Shown here piece by piece: positions 1-7,500 of a DNA stretch of 64,000 nt (position 1 is the first letter of the stretch; each line of letters starts with the position of its first letter). The translations under genes and the position numbers were made by a program. Source of the DNA: Brachionus manjavacas (lineage: Eukaryota > Rotifera > Eurotatoria > Ploima > Brachionidae); contig JAHQIY010000015.1 in assembly GCA_019054805.1 (NCBI GenBank), forward strand, positions 1 through 64,000, written 5' to 3'. The notes beneath the pieces were generated by a model. It had not been told where the DNA came from and did no database searches. It worked only from the letters and a program-made list of their open reading frames with translations.

Positions 1-715
1 TCCCTCGAAATATAAAGCCTATTTCTAGACTCAGCTAATTTTTTTGAATTAGAAAATGCTCAAAAGATTTTGATCACTTATTGATATGAATAAATTGTCA
101 AAAAAAATCACCAAGAGCCTTCAATAAGTCAATTGTTTGAAATTTTTTTCCATAATGACAAAAACTGAACATTTCAAAAAACCAAGCATACCAATAGATT
201 CCTTATTAAATTTGCAATTTAATGAGCTACATTTGATAAGATGAAAATTATTTTTTCGACTCTAATTTACCATTTTAAAATTTTAAATTTTTTTCAATAT
301 TTTTCAGCTGACCATATCTCTCTGAATTTTCTTCCCCCGAAACATAAAGCCTTTTTTCCATACTCAGCTAATTATTTTGAATTAGAAAATGCCAAAAAGA
401 TTCCGATCACTTATTGATATGAATAAATTGTCGAAAAAAATCACCAAGAGCCTTCAATAAGTCAATTGTTTGAAATTTTTTTCCAAAATGACAAAAACTT
501 AACATTTCAAAAAACCAAGCATACCAATAGATTCCTTATTAAATTTGCAATTTAATAAGCTACATTTGATAAAATGAAAATAACTTGATCATTTTAAATT
601 AAATTTATTTTCAACTAAAAAAGACCATGATTTTCTTTTAACATAACAAAGGAATTGTTTAATATTATACTAATTACATCACCAAAAAAACAAAAGCCTA
701 AACCTAACCCGAACC
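1..715 (+). repeat. Satellite array S1 (left edge, truncated)
   Basis: About one and a half 336-bp monomers are followed by the first part of a spacer unit, which stops at CCTAACCCGAACC. The monomer is recognised by CTGACCATATCTCTC at 308, AAGCATACCAATAGATTCC and CACCAAGAGCCTTCAATAAG. One monomer, from about 340, is the variant with CGAAACATAAAGCC. From about 420 onward the stretch matches 13080-13381. It continues off the left edge. No gene is visible in it. Confidence 0.95.
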
Positions 716-902
716 TATTTATATCAAATGAAAAGACAATTTTAAATTCTGAAATATTTGTGCTAATTATCGGGCCATTATTATTAAAATTCTTTATATA
801 AAATTGCCAATTACAATTATTAATGAACTTTTAACACTGTTATAAAAAGCAACCATCTCTTTAAATTTAATATCAATAAATAACATTTAATTTGCAAAAA
901 TA
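716..902. other. Island A left junction and 5' flank
   Basis: The satellite spacer breaks off after CCTAACCCGAACC at 715 and unique AT-rich sequence starts. This flank precedes the start codon at 903. A purine/A-rich leader (GCAAAAATAATG) surrounds the ATG. No clear TATA box or initiator can be singled out in such AT-rich DNA. Confidence 0.6.
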
Positions 903-1908
903 ATGAAGAGACGTCAGCAAAATATTCTGTCCTTTGGCAATAAACTTGCTCTAATTCGGAAAGAAGAGCAGCTTTTTAGATGTCTTCAGCAAGTTAACGT
1001 AAACACCAACATTTTCTCAGGTGTTGCGCAATTTATGAGGTTTTCTAGTCAAATTAGAGAGATAAGGAATTATTGTATATTTATCGACAAGATAAATCAA
1101 ATAAATATACTTGTCTCACCAACACCAACTAGCCTTTCAGTGGTTTTCGAAATTTTTTTTCTGAAGGATTCGTTTAAAAAAAAAAATCCTCTTTTCAGTT
1201 TGGCAACATATCGATCCCTTTAATTGAGCCTAATTTTAAATTTAATCAGATATCCATAAAACTGACGGATTCTGTTTTTCACTCGACACCAATTTTGGAT
1301 TCAAATGAATTAATTTGGCAATTTTCTGAAAATAATGGCTTTAAATTCTTTGAATTACTCGAAGCCAATATTTCTCTTTTTTGGCCAAATGATTCTACCA
1401 TCAATATTGTAAAAAACATTTTAATCCCATTACATGAAAGCTGTTTTGGAATTGACAATTTTTTTATCTTTATTGAACACGATGTATTTTTTAATGATGG
1501 CTTTTACAGTAAACCTGAGACAAAAATATTTTTTAAATACAAATAAAAATGTCCTTTATTATTCAAAGCTTTCACAGTCAAAAAAATGGATAGTTCCCTT
1601 TTCTCAAGGTTTATGGAGAACAAAAAATCAATTGAAGACATTAGCAATGGAAAGAATAAACAAAGAACAATGGAATGATGAAGTGACCAAAAAAGGTTAT
1701 CAAATTAATTTAGCAACTAATTTACCTAGAAAAATTTCAAACAGACAAAAGCTTGTTACCGAATTGAAATTATGTTTTGACCAAGAGCAAAACGAAAGCG
1801 AAATTTCATCAAAAAGAGAATAATTACATATATGATGAATTGAGAATTGTTCACTTTTTTAGAAACTTTTCGAAAAATTTTATTGTAGATAGCAAAATTT
1901 TTTTATAA
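903..1908 (+). pseudogene. Frameshifted copy of the 334-aa unknown protein
   Basis: This is the island A counterpart of the intact gene at 13569-14573, with the same start (MKRRQQNILSF) and the same stop position relative to the sequence. Three length changes break the frame. The A-run at about 1176-1186 has 11 rather than 12 A. A T-run near 1530 has one extra T. An A-run near 1811 has one extra A. Between the breaks the reading frames continue to match copy B residue by residue. Because every break is in a homopolymer and copy B is open throughout, uncorrected sequencing error is as likely as real decay. The protein family is not recognised. Confidence 0.8.
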
Positions 1909-2039
1909 ATAATTTTAATACAACTTTTTATGAATAAAAGATAAAAAAAAATTAATTTTCTTTCTGTAAAAATTGAATTGCTCTATTTAAATATAAAAAA
2001 AGTAATTAAACAATTGGAATACTTTTGTTTAAGTTTTAA
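1909..2039. other. AT-rich 3' flank, no feature
   Basis: This is the flank between the stop of the 334-aa gene and the first decayed satellite monomer. It includes candidate polyadenylation-like AATAAA-type strings (ATGAATAAAAGATAAAAA), which are not informative at this base composition. Confidence 0.4.
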
Positions 2040-3060
2040 AATTGAGCATTTGTTTCTTAATTAACCTTCCCTTAAATAACTAATGATATTTTTTGAATTC
2101 AGCTAAATTTTCTGAATTAGAAAAGACCAAATTCATCTTGCCCACAGCCTTTTTTTATTAAAATTTGATAAAAATCAGTCACAGCCTACAATTGACAAAT
2201 TGCCTGAAAATACTTGGCATAATGACAAATAAAAAACATTTTACAAAACAAAGAATATCAAAAAATTCCTTAAAGAATTTGCAATTTGATGAGCTATTTC
2301 CGATCACATAAAAATTTTTTTTTACAACTAATATTTAATTATTTAAATTTTTATATTTATTTTCAAATTTTTAAAATCGAGCATTTTTTCTTAATTTTTT
2401 TCCCTTAAAAAACAAATGATATTTTTGAATTCAGCTAAATTTTCTGAACCAGAAAACCAAATTTATCTATATCACAGCATTTTTTTCTAAAAAATTTGAT
2501 AAAAATCTGTCACAGCCAACAATTGACAAATTGCTTGAAAATACTTGGCACAAGGACAAATAAAAAACATTTTTCAAAACCAGGTATATCAAAAGATCCC
2601 TTAGAGAATTTGCAATTTGATGAGCTTTTAAAACATTAGAAAACATCAAAATTATTTTTTACAATAAAATTTTATTTTTAAAATTTTAAATTTGTAATTT
2701 ATTGCCATAATATAATCACATTTTAATTCATAGAAATGACAATTTTCTTTCCAAATCTATCTAACAACAGAACTCGAATACCCTAAGCCTAACCTAATCC
2801 AAACCTTCAACCAGCGTACTACCTCATATAAGTAATATTTCCCTAGCCCAAACCCGTATTATTTTTCTTGAATTCTTTCAAAAGACCCCGACTATTTTAC
2901 AAAAGCAAGCATATCAACAAATTTCTTAGAGAATTTGCAATTTGTTGAGCTATTTCAGAAAACATCAAAATTATTATTTTCAGCTAAAATTTAATTTTTC
3001 AAATTTCTTATTTATTTTCAAAATTTTTAAATTGAGCATTTCTTTCTTAATTAATTTCTC
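2040..3060 (+). repeat. Decayed satellite monomers and a decayed spacer inside island A
   Basis: Three diverged monomers (about 2040-2330, 2345-2660 and 2870-3060) keep landmarks of the family in order: CAGCTAAATTTTCTGAA, ACAATTGACAAATTG, ATACTTGGCA, ATTCCTTA, TTTGCAATTTGATGAGC. Between the second and third lies a worn spacer tail (about 2757-2866) with CCTCATATAAGTAATATTTC and CCCTAGCCCAAACCCGTAT nearly intact. They are much more divergent than the flanking arrays, so this satellite layer is older. No coding region is supported. The copy in island B is at about 14700-15730. Confidence 0.8.
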
Positions 3061-3326
3061 GAATTGTCATTAAAGTCAAATCGCTTTTTTAAAATTTTTT
3101 TTTCAGATCTTTTTGCTTAAAAAATCTATAAAAATAAATTATATTTTTATAAAATATTTTCTTTATTTTTATTTTATTCATTAGAAAAAAATAACATTTA
3201 AAAAAGTGATTATTATTTTATATTTGAAAAAACACAAAAATTTACACTTGATTGTATACTAAAAATAAATGTTTTTATTTCATATATTTTTTTGATAAAG
3301 AGAGAAATTAAAAAAGTTTTCTATAA

Positions 3327-3852
3327 TCAATCCCATTTAAATTTGATCGTTAACTGTTTGCGTCCTTCTTTCTTGTTAATGCTTTGTAATTTTTCGTCCA
3401 AAATTTGTCGATTCGCTTTTGAATCCGAATTTTTGTTTCTTTTGCTTCTTTTAGGCTCACTACTCCCATCGTCCTTTGCGTTTTCATTATCTGATTCGAG
3501 ATTTTTATTTTTGCAGTTATTGTCAAATTGATTACTCACAATTGGTTCGTTGTTATTTTCTTTACCTTCACCTTTAACTTTTTTACATTTAACCTTTTCA
3601 TTTATTGGTTTCGTTTTTTCATTTTCTTATTTCTTTTTCAGTCTTTGCTTCTTTGATTGATTTTCTTTTTGTTGTCACGCATTTTTTTGTCCCCTCAATA
3701 ATCTGAATTTCATAATTTGTCTCTTTTTCGTCACTTGAAACAGGCTCTTGTTTTATTTTCTCAAGTATTTTCTCAAATTCCTTGTTTGCATCATCTGACA
3801 TTTTCTCCGAAAAAAAGGGATTTTCTAGACTTTCGACTTTAAGATTTTCCAT
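3327..3852 (-). pseudogene. Lysine-rich acidic/basic protein, frameshifted copy A
   Basis: Counterpart of the intact 175-aa gene at 15995-16522. The N-terminal part (start at 3852, MENLKVESLENPF) and the C-terminal part (ending GRKQLTIKFKWD at 3327) are both open, but the frame changes between about 3610 and 3645. T-runs on the plus strand there are each one base shorter than in copy B. The protein would be nuclear by composition: an acidic N-terminus with IKQEPVSSDE, then several K/R clusters. It is divergent from the zinc-finger gene at 4363, with about 510 bp between start codons. Error versus decay cannot be resolved. Confidence 0.75.
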
Positions 3853-3909
3853 TTTAATTCAAATTTAATTATGATATTCTAAAAAATATAAAAAAATATA
3901 TTTATACTT

Positions 3910-4085
3910 ATCTAAATGTCCTCATAAATTAAAAAAGCATTTGTAAAATAAAAATTCAATACCAGACGCCTTACGCCACTTGTTGTTTATAACGGTTATT
4001 TCTGACCTTATTTACAGATCAATTTTTTTTTTCATCAGAACATTTATGCGTCTTTTAATTAGACTAAAAATCAGTTAGCTCAATC
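3910..4085. promoter_or_regulatory. Shared upstream module between divergent genes (copy A)
   Basis: The intergenic region between the lysine-rich gene (minus) and the zinc-finger gene (plus) holds blocks that recur in island E. These are AATGTCCTCATAAAT, then ATTCAATAC, then TAACGGTTATTTCTGACC, then ATTAGACTAAAAATCAGT followed by AGCTC. Conservation here, while the surrounding AT-rich DNA has diverged, suggests a bidirectional promoter. TAACGG resembles a MYB-type site, but that is only a motif match. Confidence 0.5.
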
Positions 4086-4362
4086 CCCAGAATTTTGTTT
4101 TTTTTAGATATTTTCATAATATTTTATTTTGAATTTGAATCTTTGGTAAATTTTAGATAATTCAAACCTTCGTTTAGAGCTTTCTGGATAACTATTTTTA
4201 TTTAAATTTTAACTTGAATAACTTAGAATATTTATCGGGTTAATTAAGACAAACTAATCAATATAAAAAAAAAATGTTATTAAAATCAAAAATTGAAGAA
4301 GAATTATAATGATTGTTTTAGTTATTTTAGAAAAAGTAAAGTTAATAGCAGGTTTAAGAAAA

Positions 4363-5150
4363 ATGAACCAATTAAACAAAATCAATCAAAACGAATATGG
4401 TGAACAGATCACACAAAGACTCCTTGAACTACTTGCAACCGGTCATATTCAACACTCTGATCCTAAATATCAATTTTTTAAAGAGGCAGTATTGCCAAGT
4501 CTTACTGTCCAATATGAAACGACAGACGGTCAAAAAACTTGCTTTTATCGTTGCAGATTCACTGGCTGCCAAACACTATGTTCAACTACACTACTTTTAG
4601 AACGTCATTTATGGGAACAACATTACGACGAACTACCAAAAGATGTATTCGGAGAGAAAAAATTTTTTCTGTAGAACTTGTAGCAAATCATTTAAGAGAC
4701 AAGAACATTTGAACATGCATAAAAAAGCCAAAAAACATCTTAAAATTTTGGCATTAAGGAAAGGTATTTGAATTTTTAATTGTTTTTTTATATTTCAATT
4801 TTTAAATTCATTTTTATTTTATTTTTCGCAAAAATAGCTGCAGATTCAAAAGCCAATACAAACAGCTGGCGTTATAAAATTAGTCAGAGTAACCAGAATC
4901 ATTCAAAACTACCAAGAGAAGAAAACAGCAAAGAATCTAAAAATTGCAAAGCTAATCAAGAGCAACTTCCAAATCTTAACTTGAGTCTTGATGCTATCGA
5001 GAAAACAGTTGATTTGTTTAATGCATTTGCTTATTCAACTATTTCAAGCCAAGAAATAATTGGAGATCAAGAAGAAAAAAATGATTCATTAGAACAGTTA
5101 TTAGAAAACGATCTGAGTTTTTTGAAAAGCTTAAAAGTCTTGAAAAATGA
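4363..5150 (+). CDS. C2H2 zinc-finger protein, copy A (two exons, frame breaks)
   Basis: Two C2H2 fingers are visible: C-X4-C-X12-H-X4-H in CRFTGC...H...H, and C-X2-C-X12-H-X5-H in CRTCSKSFKRQEHLNMH. This suggests nucleic-acid binding in the nucleus. I chose the start at 4363 (MNQLNKINQNEY) because it aligns with MNSYNKFNQNEY of the island E gene. An upstream in-frame ATG at 4309 has no counterpart there. Intron 4764-4837 (GTATTT..ATAG) joins to exon 2, whose conserved parts are NSWRYKI, LDAIEKTVDLFN and EQLLENDLSF. The frame breaks between the fingers at the A6T6 run near 4655-4670 (shared with copy B) and again in a T-run near 5118 (only here). Confidence 0.7.
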
Positions 5151-5190
5151 ATTAAATTTTAAATTTATAATTTATTCTAAATTTAAATAG

Positions 5191-5635
5191 TTATATTTTC
5201 AAATTAAACTTAAAAATCATCATTACTAATAAATGAAAAAAAATCAAATCAAATTTTTGTTGTTAAAATTCAAATTTTATCAAGTTAAATTAAAATATTT
5301 TTCTTTTAAATAAATTTAAAAAAACAATCGAATTATTTTTAAAATTTTGTCAATAGTCTAAAATAAATTTTACGACTCAAGTAAAAATTTAATTCTAACT
5401 TTTTGTAAATTTATTCATCGATTTTGTTAGACTTAATATAAATCTTGATTTTGGTTAATTAATTTTTATCATTCATTAATTTAGAGCCAATTTATTTAAA
5501 AAGATTTAAAAAAATATTGTAATTTAATATATATATAGTATATAATTTAATTTAAACTAAACTAAAAACTTAAAATACAGAAAAAAACAGTAAAAAAAAG
5601 AAAAATGTGCAAATTTATTTGAAGAAGAATTATCA
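5191..5635. other. AT-rich intergenic DNA, nothing recognised
   Basis: This stretch separates two convergent genes (zinc finger on plus, 185-aa family on minus). It is A/T homopolymer-rich with a short (TA)n run at 5529-5541. No open frame, satellite landmark or stable hairpin stood out. Confidence 0.5.
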
Positions 5636-6247
5636 TTAAATTCTAAAATATTCTTCTAAATCTTCGATTTTTTTGTGTTCAATTTGTTCGATTGCTATAT
5701 TTTCCAATTTTTGATAATTGATTTTGTAAACACATTTGAAATAAATAACAATCGATGGATCTATATTATGAATCAAGCGTTCTTTATCACTTATTATTGC
5801 AAACCACATGGCGATTCGAATGTCATAGGGTGCCAATTTATACGAGTACCAGAATTCATTAAAACATCAACAAGACTGAATTTGTTTTTTAAATCTTAAA
5901 AAGAAACAAAAAAAGCTTTATAAAAGCTTTACTTAAATGAAAACATTAAAAATACCAGCATAAAGAACAAAATGATAACTTGATTCAACTATTTCATCCT
6001 TAAAAATTGACATCCAATCATCAAAAGAAAAGTCTTCTCCTCTTATTCCATTCGTATTTTCTTTCAATTTGAAGCAAGTTCGACACGGCGAAGAATGAGT
6101 AACTTTGGAGACTATTAAAGAATATGTACTACAGTAAGGTAGAAAAATATTAAATATCTCTCCAGTATCATAATTATGATCCAAAAAGCAAATTAATAGC
6201 ACATTTTGATTGTATTGAAAATTATCTAAATTGTCAATCGAATACAT
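5636..6247 (-). CDS. 185-aa-family unknown protein, copy A (two exons, one frame break)
   Basis: Exon 1 runs from the ATG at 6247 to 5956 (MYSIDNLDNFQYNQNV...). The intron is 5895-5955, with GTATTT..TTTTTAAG ends on the minus strand. Exon 2 runs from 5894 to the stop at 5636 and carries PYDIRIAMWFAIISD...EEYFRI. The exon structure matches the intact gene at 49884-50504. In exon 2, about 20 codons after the intron, one base is missing relative to island E in a T-run near 5848. The same change is in copy B. A CRTC pair (PCRTCF) and the motif SFDDWMSIF are conserved. I do not recognise the family. It has no signal peptide or membrane span by eye. Confidence 0.65.
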
Positions 6248-6439
6248 TGATCTATAATGGAACTAAAATAAGTTATAAAACTAAAATTAAAATCATTATT
6301 TAATTCATTTAAATATTTTGAACATTTATTTTATTTCTAATGGAAACAATTTCTTTTATGCAAAAGATTGCATTGATTGTTAATGAATAATACAATCTTT
6401 ATTTATCAACTAATCCTAAATCTTTAGTCTAATAAGAAA
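6248..6439. other. Intergenic DNA, nothing recognised
   Basis: AT-rich DNA upstream of the minus-strand gene. It could contain that gene's promoter, but no block conserved with island E was picked out by eye. Confidence 0.35.
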
Positions 6440-6725
6440 ACGTACTAACATAAGGAATATTTCGCTAGCCAAATTTTTTTTAAAAATCTTTATCATTAAA
6501 CCTCTAAAAAAATGAAATTTTTGAACTAATATAAAGGGTTATTTTTTAAACTAAAAAATTTCACAGCCAACAATAATAAAATCATCTGAAATCAAATGTC
6601 ACCAGAACAAATAAAAAACTTTTAGTAATCCTAGCATATAAACTGATTCCTTAGAAAATTTCCAATTTAATGAGCATATCCAAACACATCAAAATGATTT
6701 TTTTAATAAAATTTAATTTTTGAAA
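6440..6725 (+). repeat. Single decayed satellite monomer in island A
   Basis: Landmarks of the monomer survive in order: TTTCACAGCCAACAAT, CACCAGAACAAATAAAAAACTTTT, AGCATATAAACTGATTCCTTA and TTTCCAATTTAATGAGC. Between them the sequence has diverged strongly. It repeats in island B at about 19110-19385. It points the same way as the young arrays. Confidence 0.65.
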
Positions 6726-7002
6726 TATTTTTGCAATTTTTTATTTCAAAATTAGCATTTTTTCATCCAATGATAATTTAATAATTTTAGACTTTTTAAA
6801 ATTAACTAAGCTTCTCTTAACTCAATGATTTTCAATTAATATTTATCCCTTTACGGAATTTAACACCATAGTACCAAAAATCTTACAAAAATAATTGAAG
6901 ATTGTGATATTATCTAATTAGTATTTTCAAATTCAAAATTTTACAGTTCATTTTTATCATATAAATTGAATGTTTTTTTCTATTTTTTTCAAGATTTTAG
7001 AA

Positions 7003-7374
7003 ATGAATCAAATGTATGAAAGCTTAATGTTTACTGATCCTAAAGAGCATTTAAAGTCTATTACAAATATAGCACCAAAAGATGAAGATAAAAATTTGGA
7101 AAATATTTTAGAGCTCTGTCGAAAGCATCCAAAAAGCGCCTTAAATGAAAAACATAGCCGTTTCAAAGAATGTCAGTTTTTTAGAATCGGCAACAGCAAT
7201 TGCCAAATTCTAAAAAGAATTCCGAATAATGAATCCGATATAGAAAATACGCCAGAACCTAGAATTTCAATCGACACGAAAAGACGCAACCAAATTAACT
7301 CAACTGAAACTAAAAGAAGAAAACAGCTAAAAATTTGGGAAAAAAATATTAAAAAGAAATTAAAAAATAAATAA
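7003..7374 (+). CDS. Unknown 123-aa basic protein, copy A
   Basis: The open frame from ATG 7003 (MNQMYESLMFTDPKEHL) to the stop at 7374 is identical in copy B. The frame is open upstream to an ATG at 6970. However, that stretch (a T-rich tract then CAAG and TTTTAG) looks like an intron end, so this may be a terminal exon of a longer gene or start at 7003. The N-terminal half contains DEDKNLENILELCRKHPKS. The C-terminal third is strongly basic (TKRRNQINSTETKRRK, then KKKLKNK), which suggests nuclear or nucleic-acid binding. No known domain is recognised, and no counterpart is seen in islands D or E. Confidence 0.55.
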   Translation: MNQMYESLMFTDPKEHLKSITNIAPKDEDKNLENILELCRKHPKSALNEKHSRFKECQFFRIGNSNCQILKRIPNNESDIENTPEPRISIDTKRRNQINSTETKRRKQLKIWEKNIKKKLKNK

Positions 7375-7454
7375 TTTTCACATAAATTTGACTTTGTTTT
7401 TTCTAAAGCATTCTTTTCTTTTTTTATTTTAAATCCTTCATTTCTATTTTTTCC

Positions 7455-7500
7455 CATCACCAAAAAAAACAAAAGCCTAAACCTAACCCGAACCCTGCTC
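7455..7500. other. Island A right junction into a satellite spacer
   Basis: Copies A and B are identical up to CCCATCA (7459 and 20129). Copy A then continues as spacer (CCAAAAAAAACAAAAGCC, CCTAACCCGAACC) while copy B continues as unique DNA. The spacer normally reads TTACATCACCAAAAAAAC, so there is about 5-6 bp of microhomology (CATCA) at the switch. As a result island A lies between two copies of the roughly 38-bp spacer segment that ends CCTAACCCGAACC. Confidence 0.8.

Larger units (their letters stand above)
1..7459. repeat. Segmental duplication, copy A (partner 12667-20129)
   Basis: Gene island A and its left-hand satellite repeat at an offset of 12,665-12,670 bp, so the two copies form a tandem pair separated by satellite. 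In island stretches compared by eye the copies differ by homopolymer length only (for example 11 versus 12 A near 1176, and 13 versus 7 T near 4022). I noticed no substitutions there. The satellite part does differ: 309-420 is a different monomer variant from its counterpart. Copy A loses the last 1.2 kb of copy B because it re-enters satellite at 7460. This is either a very recent duplication or one locus assembled twice. Confidence 0.9.

Noticed and set aside
2467..2649. 60-codon minus-strand open frame (also 15134-15316) and the plus-strand frame at 14951-15157
   Set aside because: They lie wholly in decayed satellite monomers and have no gene features.
3292..3531. Plus-strand open frame opposite the lysine-rich gene (also 16011-16199, 47639-47830, 47849-48049, 35936-36196)
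   Set aside because: Antisense shadow of a real K-rich minus-strand gene; its Leu/Phe/Ser richness is just the complement of Lys/Glu codons.
4397..4600. 67-codon frame inside the zinc-finger exon (also 17062-17265)
   Set aside because: Alternative frame of a gene whose real frame has clear C2H2 residues.
4640..4690. Programmed ribosomal frameshift in the zinc-finger gene
   Set aside because: The break sits in A6T6, island E encodes the same region without any shift, and no stimulatory structure is evident; miscall or lesion is simpler.
716..7459. Terminal inverted repeats or LTRs bounding island A
   Set aside because: No inverted or long direct repeat found at the ends other than the 38-bp spacer segment explained by the surrounding satellite.
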